From an uncultured Flavobacteriales bacterium (GTDB lineage Bacteria; Bacteroidota; Bacteroidia; Flavobacteriales; Crocinitomicaceae): a stretch of DNA of 64,000 nucleotides. Under the pieces are notes generated by a model, which had not been told where the DNA came from, did not search any database, and worked only from the letters and a program-made list of their open reading frames with translations. The translations under genes and the position numbers were made by a program. The stretch covers positions 1-64,000 of the forward strand of contig CAMLHZ010000006.1 of the NCBI GenBank assembly GCA_946480085.1, read 5' to 3'. Positions 49,001-57,830 of the stretch are shown here, in pieces (position 1 is the stretch's first letter; each line of letters starts with the position of its first letter).

Positions 49001-52000
49001 TTGAATCCTGAGATAGCTGTGACTATTCCTGCTGGTTACCAATTTGTAAGCGCTCGTTTTGTTCAGGATCGCAAAGAGTTCAATTCCACTTTGACGAATA
49101 ACTTTGGTCCGGATTACGAATTTCCTCGTGTTGATCTTGCAATGACACCATCGAGTCCGAATACGATTGACATTAATGGAAATACTGTTGTTCACTTCCA
49201 GGGTTTAAGTCCAACAGATCCGTATTGGCCGGCTCTTGACTTAGAGTATTTAACCGGAAGTCAGTACATCTATTTCCAATTGTTGCCAGATTGTGATGTT
49301 CCTGTTCATTCTGACGTTTATGTTGCTGGTGACTATACATTAGGTGTTAATCAGAACTTAGCGACTTACCAGCATGAATTTGCGTTTACAACGCAAATTC
49401 CACTAGGACATTACAATCCGAATATTAACATCGTAAATCCTGTAGCTACTGTAAATGCATTCGATGGAACAGCTGAATTTACCTTCTCTGTGTGTAATGA
49501 AGTTCTTACAATGACCGGACCAGCGAATGCTGCCTGGTTTGCTTTTGAAAACTCTGCAGTTGATGGATTGGATTTAACGAATGCTACTTTGATCAATTTG
49601 CAGAATGGTCAACCGGTAAATTTCACTACTTATACCGATGGTGCTGGTCATCAGGCAATCATCGTTAATTATGGATTGATCAACCCTCAAGCTTGTGTTA
49701 ACTTTAAATTGATTACTCATGTTTCGCCGAATGGTTGTGTAAATGAAAACACTTCAGTTGCAGATTTTCTTACGGCTTATGGAGGAAACTCTTGTGACGG
49801 ATCGATCTTAAGTGCTCCGGTTGAAGAATGTACGAATGAAATTACCCAGTTCGCGTTCAACAGATATCCGTCAGATCTGGAATTGATACTTCCTTCAAAT
49901 GCATATCCAACGAATCCGGTTGAAATGTGCAACGGAATTCTAGAATATAATTTTGTTCTGAACAGCTATGAAGTTGGTGGAGTGAGTGATGTTGCGTTCT
50001 GGCTGGATTTACCAAACGGATTGAGTTTAAATGAGATTACATTTAGTAATCCGGGAGGATCTCCAACATCAGCAACTTTAACTTCTTTTGATGGCAATAC
50101 TTATGGATCTGGTGGTAACCTTTCCGGATGGAATGTTCTGCCTCATTTAGGAATGTCATATCTGCCAGGTTCTATGAGCACGAATCACGAAATTTTTGTT
50201 CACTTGGAAGTGCAATCAAGCTGTGACTATAATTTGACTTCGCCTGTATTGTGCTATGCGAATTCAATGAATAGCTGTAGCCAGCAAACTGATTTATTGG
50301 AAATGAGTTCATTACCAATGATTTCAAACGTTACTCTGGCTAACGATTTGGTTGTTACACCAGTAATTACATTCTCAGACAGCATTGATACACTTAGCTG
50401 TAATAATACAGCAACAGTTACACTTACCATTACTAACAACTCATCTGTTTCCAATCTTACTGACCTTGAATTGATCACCCAGGTGCCAGGTTCGCCGTTA
50501 ATTGTGAATCCTGGAACAGGAACATTGTCTGGAAACGAAGTGGTTTGGAATCTTCCTGCGAATACCATTCCTGCCAATTCAACAACAACGGTAACTTATA
50601 CGATCAATAATCCTGGTGTCATTTGTCAAAATGATTTGCCAATGTGGGCAGTTATTCAATTCTCACAAGATGTCAATTGTACAAGTACAGGAGGCTCTTG
50701 CGATGTTAACTTAAACACTGATACCGTTTATTTCGATATCGATGTTTGTTGTAATTGCGATCTTGTTGTTGAAACAACTTCAGAACCGAAACATTGTAAA
50801 TTTGCTGGTTCAGCAACTGCTAATGTAACTGGTGGTTCAGGAAGCTACACTTATTTGTGGAGTGACGGACAAACAACTTCAACTGCAATTAATTTGGTGC
50901 CTGGAACTTATACTGTGACTGTTACTGACGAAGAAGGATGTACAGAAACAGTAACAGTTACTGTGGGCGATATTAGTGGAGAAATAGTAATTACTGCCAC
51001 ACCTGATCTGTACTCTGTTTGCTCGGGTGAATCAGTTTCGATTACTCCTGGTGGAGCTTCTGGATACAATCTAACCGACGGTGGAAGTACTACTATGAAT
51101 TCAACAGGTAGTCCGTTTATTGTGACACCAACAACTACAACAACTTATACTGTTTACGGAACTGATGAGTTTGGATGTTCTGGAGATACAACAATTACGA
51201 TTACAGTAATTCCACTGGATACTCCTTCTTTCCACATCGCTCATACTTATTGCTACGGAACAACCATTCCAGTTTTACCAGCTGCTTCTTTGAACAACAT
51301 AACTGGTACCTGGTCTCCGGCAACAATTAGCAACACTGCTAGCGGCACCTATATATTTACACCGGACGCCGGGCAATGTGCTACAACATTTACATTAAAT
51401 GTTACTATTAACCCGCTTCCTACAATAACTGTAAATTCTGCTACAATTTGTGTCGGGCAAAGTGCGGCCTTAACTGCAAGCGGTGCCAGTTCATATTCGT
51501 GGTCACCAACCGGAACATTATCAAGTGGTACGGGTGCAACCGTAACGGCTACACCTTCTTCAACAACTACATATACGGTAACGGGTATGAGTGCTGATGG
51601 ATGTTATGGAACAGCTACTTCGACGGTAACTGTAGATAGTATCGAAACACCAACCTTTAATGCCGTTGGACCATACTGTCGTGGTGCAAGTATTCCTGCA
51701 TTACCAACTACTTCAACAAATGGTATATCAGGATCATGGAGCCCGGCTATCGATAATGTTCATACAACAACATATACGTTTACGCCAACCGCGGGTCAAT
51801 GTGCTTCAACAACAACACTGACAATTACAATTATACCGAATGTATTGCCAACGTTTACAGCGGTTGGACCGTATTGTTCGGGTGCGAGTATTCCTGCATT
51901 GCCAACAACTTCGACTAACACTCCTGGTATCACAGGAACGTGGAGTCCGGCTATTAACAACACCGCAACAACAACGTATACGTTTACGCCTACAGCAGGA

Positions 52001-54607
52001 CAATGTGCTGTAACCACTGAAATGACCATTACGATATCTCCTGCAAATACAATTGCCGCAGGTGTCAATCGTACAACTTGTATCAATACAGCTATTACTG
52101 CAATTACCTTGTCAACAACAGGTGCTACAGGAGCAACATTTAGCGGTCTACCTGCTGGTGTTACAGGCTCATGGTCAGGAAACGTAGTTACTATCAGCGG
52201 AACACCAACTGTTTCGGGAACATTTAATTACACTGTTACAACTACAGGGGGGTGTCCGCCTGCAACAGCAACAGGAACAATCTATGTGAATCCTGCGAAT
52301 ACAATTACGCAGACGTCTTATGACGCGACAAATCCTCAAACGGTTTGCAGAAATTCATCGATTACAAATATTACTTTTGCGATTACGGGTGCTACCGGAG
52401 TTAATGTTACTGGATTACCTGCGGGAGTTACGTGGTCTTTGTCAGGAAACGTTGTTACTATCAGCGGAACTCCGACTGTTGCAGGAACGTTTAACTACAC
52501 AGTTACAACTACTGGAGGTTGTCCACCTGCTACGGCTTCGGGAACAATTAATGTAACTCCTACAAATACAATTACACTTACATCTGCCGCAGGAACAAAT
52601 GCACAAACGGTTTGTAAAAGTTCACCGATAACGAATATTACCTATGCAGTTACTGGTGCTACCGGAGTTAATGTTACTGGATTACCTACTGGCGTTACAT
52701 GGTCGTTTGCTGGGAATGTGGTTACTATTACCGGATCTCCAACTGTTTCAGGAGCGTTTAATTACACGATTACAACTACTGGTGGTTGCCCGCCTGCAAT
52801 AGCAACAGGATCAATTACCGTAACCGCTCCGCCATCAATCTCTATCACGAATTCGAATCAGGTGATTTGTGATGGTGAACTTCCGGCTTCTTCGACGTTG
52901 ACGGCTGTTGTAACACCTTCAACAGGAGTTACTTATTCATGGAATCCAGGTGGAGCAACAACTTCAAGTATTACTGTTACTCCAACTTTGGGAACTACAC
53001 AGACCTATACTGTAACGGCGTCTGTAGGTGGATGTACAGTAACTTCTTCTACAACTGTAGGTTATTACAAGTTACCATCGGTGAGTGTAACACCTACGGC
53101 AAGTACAATTTGTAGTGGACAAAGTGTTTCATTGTCGGCATCAGGAACGGCTGGATCGACTTATAGCTGGTCACCATCAGGAACCTTGAGTTCTCCTATT
53201 GGAACTCCGGTTACAGCTACACCAACAGCTACAACTACATACACCGTTACAGCAAGCTTGAACGGCTGTACGAAAACTGCGACTTCAACAATTACGGTAA
53301 ACCCAACACCAACAATTTCGGGGCCTACCAGTGTTTGTGTGGCTGGAGGTACAGTAACACTTATGGGTAGTCCTGCCGGGGGTACATGGACAAGTACAGC
53401 TCCTTCTATCGCAAGTATTAACTCAACGACCGGTGTAATTACTCCAAGTTCGACTGTTTCTGGTGGTGTTGTGATCACGTATACCTTGAGTACAGGTTGT
53501 TCAAAAACATATAATTTCACGGTTAATCCGCTTCCTGCAGCGCCAACTATTTCAGGTCCAACAACTATTTGTGATGGCGATTACGCTACTTTGAACGTAA
53601 CTAACTATACAAGTGGAATTGTTTGGACACCTGGTTCAACTGCGTCACCATCTATTTCGGTGGGGGCACCGGCGTCACCAACAACGTACACTGCGACTTA
53701 TACAAATCCAACAACGGGATGTACAAAGTCATCATCGATATCGGTGAGTAAAGTGAGTTGTTCACAACCTTCACATTGTTTCTTGACCGCGAACTTTGCA
53801 TACACACTTACGGACTGTAACTGGACATTTACAAGTACTTCAAGCAATGTAGTAGGAACAATTCCTAGTCCTGGTACCGGCTATACGTTCAACTGGACAA
53901 TAAGCGTTGTATCTACCGGAGCTGTTGTTTACACAACTACAGGTTACTCATTCACAACACCAGTAGGAATATGGAGTGGTTGGGGTAATTACCGGGTATG
54001 TTTGACTGTAACGAAAACAGGATCAAATCCTGTTTGTCAGGATCAGGTTTGTAAAATAATTTCTGTGAATTGTGATAACGCTCTGGTGCTTTCAACGAGT
54101 TCAGCTGGATTGAATTCTAAATTTGAAACAAAAGGAATAGACAACACTTCATTAGATGACCTGAATTATTGGTGGAGTTTCGGAGATGGAACATTCTCAA
54201 CAGAAGCTAAACCTGAACATAAATATGCTAAAGCTGGTTCTTATGAAGTATGTATGAAAGTGGGGTACGGAGACCTTGACGAGTTACCAAACTCAGTTTG
54301 TAGAACAATTGATGTAACTGCGGATGAGGTAGAGACAGGTGTAGTTCCGATTCTTTCAGTAAATCCAAATCCAACTGGTGGACAAACTACTGTTGTTATT
54401 GATGGTACTGAAGGTAAAACAGTTGAGGTGAAAGTCTTCAATTTACTAGGGGATGAGGTTACTACATTGTTTACCAAAACATGTTGTAACGACGAAATGA
54501 TCAGATTGGTTTGGAATGCTCAAGACGTTCCACCTGGAGTTTACCTGATTAAAGCTCAGGTTGATTCGAAAATGATGATTGAAAAGATCGTGGTCTCGTC
54601 TCACTAG
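46013..54607 (+). CDS. Giant repeat adhesin with PKD and T9SS type A sorting domains
   Basis: 2864-aa secreted surface protein. Signal to ~residue 23. Residues ~24-1450 are beta-rich without clear repeats. Then: a DUF11-like domain (~1457-1540); one SprB repeat (~1582-1657, GGSGSYTYLWSDGQTT); two Ig-like GQSxxLxASGxxxYSWSPxGTLSS units (~1803-1876, ~2356-2430); three PYCxGxxIPxLP units (~1737, ~1879, ~1945); three He_PIG-like GLPxGVTxSxxGNVVTIxGxPT units (~2011-2270); a PKD domain (~2690-2775, WWSFGDGTFSTEAKPEHKYA); and the type A sorting domain (~2781-2864, NPNPTGGQTTV, VFNLLGDEV, DVPPGVYLIKAQ). Exported by T9SS and attached to the cell surface; likely adhesion or gliding. Monocistronic with a strong terminator. 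Confidence 0.9.
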   Translation: MKTHFLTLFLCVCALLPKMASSQSYSFTSFDQSVSVNGDPLATNVNTLSTCSEYVFNYNIGFGSTTISSVTDDISFELPLNVSFQSLLSSNGTVTVNSSSGNTVSLHLSGWNISNVLNIKLIGISSSCDASSVTGNPLAELDGNLASASVNSPNGVTIVSPQLIVDDLGGNTMKNIGDVDEMVFKIQNTGGNGTVIQNLLVDYVLNSNIESYLNTYYISASPTQGTGNNIYTYTLPGGVFTSTIPTGTIPIDPADFQNVLGHGYLANSEVIYLHIPFFVNSCGGTTGNFIFKRDCGNSVTCDNVEIEHNISVFSGNTYIGANNVIGIAPNQIGTFCATAGGQSSTLDWKFYGSNSDPTGGPAGYTRATDIELLVLVDNSFGSVVPNSFTISNGLNVIDVSAVTTIVNPTFPLIGTPTTGTLYKIDLSQLSVSSAGSWQPLGVNSLSDLDGDGNVDDLIEFGSFEIHADYVYNTTCPLYSDHGAYYTSATLEWYYKNACGVPVNNSANAGNFSWFVDASTFGYTATGAGGELTLPPDVLSTEPFISELCFAPYYENYSLNGFGFDCPDGFHRVIYEVPNGYHLDVSGLTASSTPGWYELPDMTVTSVAGTNNPTAQVSPIVQEYCNPSGTGRIIEVRFGLIPWDLYFFARPTTMLLPCLNLPMYLDCGTSDPGCPGLPNNFGFDDLEFRLEYVCDETCNTCSAFIVGGHASTYHHCPGLCTSYFGTDPHPAFERSSLGFVNTTGGYILGDDLTLPSNLTSSTEPAIDLASAYPGDQISVQVNGGFNGTPGSSYTPNTGASYNDMYLQIRYDDLPTGERKEARLFDFEQLSGDGITITETSPVNGVSSFTMPASTLNMTNSVSGGIVSLNINFSSAGLGFIDESNAVYTFSSDLHLRVRSEPVGSGYNYFFSGGKHVITSLRFEYKGTETDGLTIDGSCDDYGANFRILQPSARGPEGVFIGEPTYCGLTEVYFRFYNDAALFQIANDFPNEYRGYGQLNPEIAVTIPAGYQFVSARFVQDRKEFNSTLTNNFGPDYEFPRVDLAMTPSSPNTIDINGNTVVHFQGLSPTDPYWPALDLEYLTGSQYIYFQLLPDCDVPVHSDVYVAGDYTLGVNQNLATYQHEFAFTTQIPLGHYNPNINIVNPVATVNAFDGTAEFTFSVCNEVLTMTGPANAAWFAFENSAVDGLDLTNATLINLQNGQPVNFTTYTDGAGHQAIIVNYGLINPQACVNFKLITHVSPNGCVNENTSVADFLTAYGGNSCDGSILSAPVEECTNEITQFAFNRYPSDLELILPSNAYPTNPVEMCNGILEYNFVLNSYEVGGVSDVAFWLDLPNGLSLNEITFSNPGGSPTSATLTSFDGNTYGSGGNLSGWNVLPHLGMSYLPGSMSTNHEIFVHLEVQSSCDYNLTSPVLCYANSMNSCSQQTDLLEMSSLPMISNVTLANDLVVTPVITFSDSIDTLSCNNTATVTLTITNNSSVSNLTDLELITQVPGSPLIVNPGTGTLSGNEVVWNLPANTIPANSTTTVTYTINNPGVICQNDLPMWAVIQFSQDVNCTSTGGSCDVNLNTDTVYFDIDVCCNCDLVVETTSEPKHCKFAGSATANVTGGSGSYTYLWSDGQTTSTAINLVPGTYTVTVTDEEGCTETVTVTVGDISGEIVITATPDLYSVCSGESVSITPGGASGYNLTDGGSTTMNSTGSPFIVTPTTTTTYTVYGTDEFGCSGDTTITITVIPLDTPSFHIAHTYCYGTTIPVLPAASLNNITGTWSPATISNTASGTYIFTPDAGQCATTFTLNVTINPLPTITVNSATICVGQSAALTASGASSYSWSPTGTLSSGTGATVTATPSSTTTYTVTGMSADGCYGTATSTVTVDSIETPTFNAVGPYCRGASIPALPTTSTNGISGSWSPAIDNVHTTTYTFTPTAGQCASTTTLTITIIPNVLPTFTAVGPYCSGASIPALPTTSTNTPGITGTWSPAINNTATTTYTFTPTAGQCAVTTEMTITISPANTIAAGVNRTTCINTAITAITLSTTGATGATFSGLPAGVTGSWSGNVVTISGTPTVSGTFNYTVTTTGGCPPATATGTIYVNPANTITQTSYDATNPQTVCRNSSITNITFAITGATGVNVTGLPAGVTWSLSGNVVTISGTPTVAGTFNYTVTTTGGCPPATASGTINVTPTNTITLTSAAGTNAQTVCKSSPITNITYAVTGATGVNVTGLPTGVTWSFAGNVVTITGSPTVSGAFNYTITTTGGCPPAIATGSITVTAPPSISITNSNQVICDGELPASSTLTAVVTPSTGVTYSWNPGGATTSSITVTPTLGTTQTYTVTASVGGCTVTSSTTVGYYKLPSVSVTPTASTICSGQSVSLSASGTAGSTYSWSPSGTLSSPIGTPVTATPTATTTYTVTASLNGCTKTATSTITVNPTPTISGPTSVCVAGGTVTLMGSPAGGTWTSTAPSIASINSTTGVITPSSTVSGGVVITYTLSTGCSKTYNFTVNPLPAAPTISGPTTICDGDYATLNVTNYTSGIVWTPGSTASPSISVGAPASPTTYTATYTNPTTGCTKSSSISVSKVSCSQPSHCFLTANFAYTLTDCNWTFTSTSSNVVGTIPSPGTGYTFNWTISVVSTGAVVYTTTGYSFTTPVGIWSGWGNYRVCLTVTKTGSNPVCQDQVCKIISVNCDNALVLSTSSAGLNSKFETKGIDNTSLDDLNYWWSFGDGTFSTEAKPEHKYAKAGSYEVCMKVGYGDLDELPNSVCRTIDVTADEVETGVVPILSVNPNPTGGQTTVVIDGTEGKTVEVKVFNLLGDEVTTLFTKTCCNDEMIRLVWNAQDVPPGVYLIKAQVDSKMMIEKIVVSSH
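51222..52036 (+). repeat. Intragenic repeat units of the adhesin (PYCxGxxIPxLP)
   Basis: Three ~190-bp units at about 51222-51416, 51647-51835 and 51845-52036; the last two are close at DNA level (both read GCAAGTATTCCTGCATT or a one-base variant) and adjacent, so they could recombine. Confidence 0.7.
52043..52820 (+). repeat. Tandem ~255-bp He_PIG-like repeat of the adhesin
   Basis: Three consecutive in-frame units starting near 52043, 52296 and 52563, each encoding GLPxGVTxSxxGNVVTIxGxPTVxGxFNYTxTTTGGCPP. Units 2 and 3 share near-identical DNA around the GVNVTGLP codons. Confidence 0.8.
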
Positions 54608-54623
54608 AGATCAAAGAATAAGC

Positions 54624-54657
54624 AAAACGGGCTTCGATTATCGAAGCCCGTTTTTTA
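54624..54657 (+). terminator. Terminator of the giant adhesin gene
   Basis: Perfect 14-bp stem AAAACGGGCTTCGA / TCGAAGCCCGTTTT with a 3-nt loop and trailing T, 16 nt after the stop. Confidence 0.92.
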
Positions 54658-54728
54658 TTGAGTACTATTTAATAAAGCAATTTATTCCCTGAACAGGAGC
54701 GTGAATTTTGACTCTAAAATTTATGCGT

Positions 54729-55502
54729 TTAATCTTTCCAGTACTTCAACTCCACATTTTGGCCATCGAAAACGGCGTAACTGTCGTAGTTGAGCCACTC
54801 ACCAAGGTTAATGTAGCGTGATTTTTCGTTTAGTGAAATATCCATTGGAAGATGACGATGACCAAAGATGAAAAAATCAATGTGTTTTTTCTTCAGTTCT
54901 TCTTTGCAATGCAAGATCAACCATTCGTTTTCTTCGCCAAGGAATTTTTCGTCAGTAGTTCCTGTTTTTGCACGGCTTTTTCTCGACCAAAAGTTGGCTA
55001 ATCCAATTCCGAAATTGGGGTGCAATCGGGCAAAGCACCATTGCGACCAGCGTGCAGCAAAAACGCGCTTCAGGAATTTGTAATTGCGGTCGCCGGGACC
55101 TAAACCATCACCGTGACCAATAACCATTGTTTTGCCGTTCCAGGTTCTTTCAATGGGTTCGCGATACATGGAAACGCCTAATTCTTTGGGAAAGTAATCA
55201 AACATCCACATGTCGTGGTTTCCCGTAAAGAAGTGAACTTTTATTCCTGAATCTACCAATTGGGCAATTTTTCCCTGAATACGGATGAATCCTTTGGGAA
55301 TAGCATGCTTATACTCAAACCAGAAGTCGAAGATATCGCCAACCAGGAAAATTTCCTGAGCCGTTGGCGCAATAGCATCGAGCCATTTGATAATGCGGTC
55401 TTCGCGATTGCGTGATGCCTCATGCGTGGGTACACCCAAATGAAAATCGGAGGCAAAGTAAATGCATTTTCCGCTTTCTAATGTCCCGCTTTCGTTGGTC
55501 AT
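54729..55502 (-). CDS. lpxH: UDP-2,3-diacylglucosamine diphosphatase (LpxH-type)
   Basis: 257-aa calcineurin-like metallophosphoesterase making lipid X in lipid A synthesis at the inner membrane. Metal-binding motifs in order: DFHLG (~19-23), GDIFDFW (~55-61), GNHD (~94-97), GHGDG (~129-133), and FGHRHLP near residue 214. The region between them, rich in Arg/Trp (NYKFLKRVFAARWSQWCF), matches the lipid-binding cap of LpxH relatives. Start overlaps the upstream tlpA stop as TAATG, so it is translationally coupled. lpxK sits five genes upstream in the same-strand cluster. Confidence 0.85.
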   Translation of the reverse strand: MTNESGTLESGKCIYFASDFHLGVPTHEASRNREDRIIKWLDAIAPTAQEIFLVGDIFDFWFEYKHAIPKGFIRIQGKIAQLVDSGIKVHFFTGNHDMWMFDYFPKELGVSMYREPIERTWNGKTMVIGHGDGLGPGDRNYKFLKRVFAARWSQWCFARLHPNFGIGLANFWSRKSRAKTGTTDEKFLGEENEWLILHCKEELKKKHIDFFIFGHRHLPMDISLNEKSRYINLGEWLNYDSYAVFDGQNVELKYWKD

Positions 55503-56623
55503 TAAAATCCAAAGATTTGTTTAAGTGTTGATTCCAGTTGTGGACCTCTCAGTTTCGTTGCAATCACTTTTCCTTCTTTATCGATAAGAACGGTAAACGG
55601 AATTCCAGTAACTTGGTACAGTTTTGCCGCTTCATTTGACCAGAATTTCAAATCTGAAACGTGATTTGGCCAAACCAATTTGTCTTTAGCGATTGCATCC
55701 AGCCATTTTTGTTTTTCCTTATCCAAAGAAACACTCATTACGGTAAATCCTTTGTCTTTGTATTTGTTGTACAAGGCAACAACATTTGGATTTTCTTGTC
55801 TACAAGGTCCGCACCACGATGCCCAGAAATCAAGTAAAACGACATTTCCTCTTAAGCTTGAAAGTGTTAATGGTTTGTCGTTCACATCATTTTGAGTGAA
55901 ATCCGGAGCTAATTTTCCTGGTGAAAGGAAATTCATTGCCTCCATTTGGCGAACTTTCTCCTGGTATTGCTGCTTGGTAGCTTCAATTACTGGCGAACCG
56001 CTAAACGATTCTGAAATTTGTTTTACGATGCTTTCGTAAGTAGCAAAATCTTTATCAACTTCAATAGCGCTGATTACAGGAAGCAGGGCAGGAGAGTTTT
56101 GGTTCATCTGCATGTACTTCTGTTTGAAAGATTGGAAGTTGTAGTATTCTGTTTGAAAGCTTTGATTGATGGCCTCACCGTTTTCAGGATGTTGACGTAA
56201 TAGGTTAGAAGCTGAATCACGTTTTGCATTGTAAGCCTGCATTTCGCGTACAAACTCGTTCACCTGATTACTTTCGTCAGATCCGGTAAGCGTGTGAAAG
56301 TAAACCACATTTTTAGCATCGGCATTCAAACGAAGTTTTGAACTGTCACGAAGAATGATGTTAATGTGCTGATTTCCCAAACGAAAAACGTAGTAGTCTT
56401 TCGAGGGTAAAGTTCCCTTTAAAAGGTAGTTTCCTTTTTTGTCGATCTTGGCAGCCAGGTAATCTTTATAATTTGTTCCACCGAAATAATGTGCAATTTT
56501 CACTGAATCATCTTTTCCTGCAACTGTATTGAATACATTTCCGGAAATTTCAACTTTAATAGGTGTCTGTGCCCACAATTGAAATTGTACCAGTGCAACA
56601 ATTATAAATAGTACTTTTTTCAT
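55502..56623 (-). CDS. TlpA-family thiol-disulfide protein with DUF4369-like N-terminus
   Basis: 373-aa exported protein (signal to ~residue 18, QLWA|QTPI). Residues ~20-115 resemble DUF4369 (VEISGNVFNTVAGKDDSVKI, GNYLLKGTLPSKDYYVFRLG); ~120-230 is helical; ~236-373 is a TlpA/AhpC-type thioredoxin fold with the redox motif WASWCGPCRQE (Cys ~269 and ~272), cis-Pro region TGIPFTVLIDKEGKV and a final LRGPQLESTL. Probably a periplasmic disulfide reductase or oxidant-response protein. Second of two tandem TlpA paralogues; coupled to lpxH. Confidence 0.88.
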   Translation of the reverse strand: MKKVLFIIVALVQFQLWAQTPIKVEISGNVFNTVAGKDDSVKIAHYFGGTNYKDYLAAKIDKKGNYLLKGTLPSKDYYVFRLGNQHINIILRDSSKLRLNADAKNVVYFHTLTGSDESNQVNEFVREMQAYNAKRDSASNLLRQHPENGEAINQSFQTEYYNFQSFKQKYMQMNQNSPALLPVISAIEVDKDFATYESIVKQISESFSGSPVIEATKQQYQEKVRQMEAMNFLSPGKLAPDFTQNDVNDKPLTLSSLRGNVVLLDFWASWCGPCRQENPNVVALYNKYKDKGFTVMSVSLDKEKQKWLDAIAKDKLVWPNHVSDLKFWSNEAAKLYQVTGIPFTVLIDKEGKVIATKLRGPQLESTLKQIFGF

Positions 56624-56674
56624 CTTTTTCCTTTTTTAATCTGAAGCGACCGAAGTATGAGATCTGCTTTGGAT

Positions 56675-57829
56675 TTATTTTCCGAACAGCTCTTCCAATT
56701 TCTGTTCCAATTGTTCGCCTCTTAGTTTTAAACCAATGATATTTCCTTCTTTATTCACTAAAACCGTGTGAGGAATTCCCTGAATTTGATATAATGGAAT
56801 CATAGAACCATTCCAGCCCATTAAGTCACTCGCATGATTTTTCCATAAAAGTCCATCAGATGCAATTGCTTTTTTCCACAATTCAGGATCAGTATCCAAT
56901 GAAACCGAAAAAACTTCAAATCCTTTACTGTGATACTTTTTGTACAAGCGAACCACATTCGGATTTTCAGCTCTGCATGGTTGACACCACGATGCCCAGA
57001 AGTCGATCAAAACTACTTTTCCTTTCAGATCAGACAAACGCATTTGTTTTCCATCCGGGCCGGGAAGAGAAATTTCCGGAGCAGCAAGTGTTCCACTGGT
57101 CATTGCATAGTAATTTTCATAACCATCAATGATTCCATTGATTTTTTGAATAACGACAGCCGTAAAAGGTGAGCTGGCATGTTTCTTCTGATAAGCCGTT
57201 CTCATTTTATCAAGCGCAACAATGTTCTGTTTGTCGTAATCGGCATAAGAACCTTCTTCCAAAGGGAACAATGCAGAAACCATCACAATATTGGTTTGAT
57301 TTCCCGGATCCTGAATAATACGCATTTTGATCTTTTCGATAAAAGCCTTTGTTCCGGCTTCTCGTTGTTCCTGAGTTAAATTCTTTGCATTTTCTTCGAT
57401 CATGTACATTGTACTGAAATCATTCAATGCTTTCATATACCACATTAACGGTTTTGCCCAGTTGGTTCCTGAAATTTTCGGATAAATGGTGAAATCTTTG
57501 AGGTTTCCGTTAACCGTTACTTTATCATCAACAGTCATTGGAAGTACAATTGCACTGTTCGCGCCATCTTCAACTACGAAAGAATACAAACCTAAGGCTG
57601 GAATATTTCCATCAATAGAATAGTTTCCTGAAGCGTCTGCGGTAGTTTCTGCAACTGTAACAGAACCTTGATCTGTATCTGCTTTGATCAGAATTTTTTT
57701 ATTGGCAGCACCAATTATTTTTCCTTCAACATGAAAATTATTCGGCAATTTGCCTTCTTCGTCTTCGGATGAAGAACCGCAAGAGACAAGCGTTAAACCA
57801 ATAAATAGTAGAAATCCTGCAAATTTCAT
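56675..57829 (-). CDS. TlpA-family thiol-disulfide lipoprotein
   Basis: 384-aa lipoprotein: lipobox TLVSC (Cys ~17). Same layout as its downstream paralogue: DUF4369-like N-terminus (NFHVEGKIIGAANKKILIKA, GNYSIDGNIPALGLYSFVVE), helical middle, and a TlpA domain with WASWCQPCRAE (Cys ~279 and ~282) and QGIPHTVLVNKEGNIIGLKL. Lipidation should fix it to a membrane, whereas the paralogue is soluble. Its ATG is 1 nt after the gatB stop, indicating co-translation; a 51-nt gap separates it from the paralogue. Confidence 0.88.
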   Translation of the reverse strand: MKFAGFLLFIGLTLVSCGSSSEDEEGKLPNNFHVEGKIIGAANKKILIKADTDQGSVTVAETTADASGNYSIDGNIPALGLYSFVVEDGANSAIVLPMTVDDKVTVNGNLKDFTIYPKISGTNWAKPLMWYMKALNDFSTMYMIEENAKNLTQEQREAGTKAFIEKIKMRIIQDPGNQTNIVMVSALFPLEEGSYADYDKQNIVALDKMRTAYQKKHASSPFTAVVIQKINGIIDGYENYYAMTSGTLAAPEISLPGPDGKQMRLSDLKGKVVLIDFWASWCQPCRAENPNVVRLYKKYHSKGFEVFSVSLDTDPELWKKAIASDGLLWKNHASDLMGWNGSMIPLYQIQGIPHTVLVNKEGNIIGLKLRGEQLEQKLEELFGK

Positions 57830-57830
57830 G

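Noticed and set aside
51222..52820. CRISPR-like regularly spaced repeats
   Set aside because: Period ~190-260 bp, in-frame and protein-coding, with diverged copies; no short identical repeats with unique spacers.
53161..53520. 119-aa minus-strand open frame rich in Val/Pro
   Set aside because: Antisense of Thr/Ser-rich repeat codons; low-complexity shadow.
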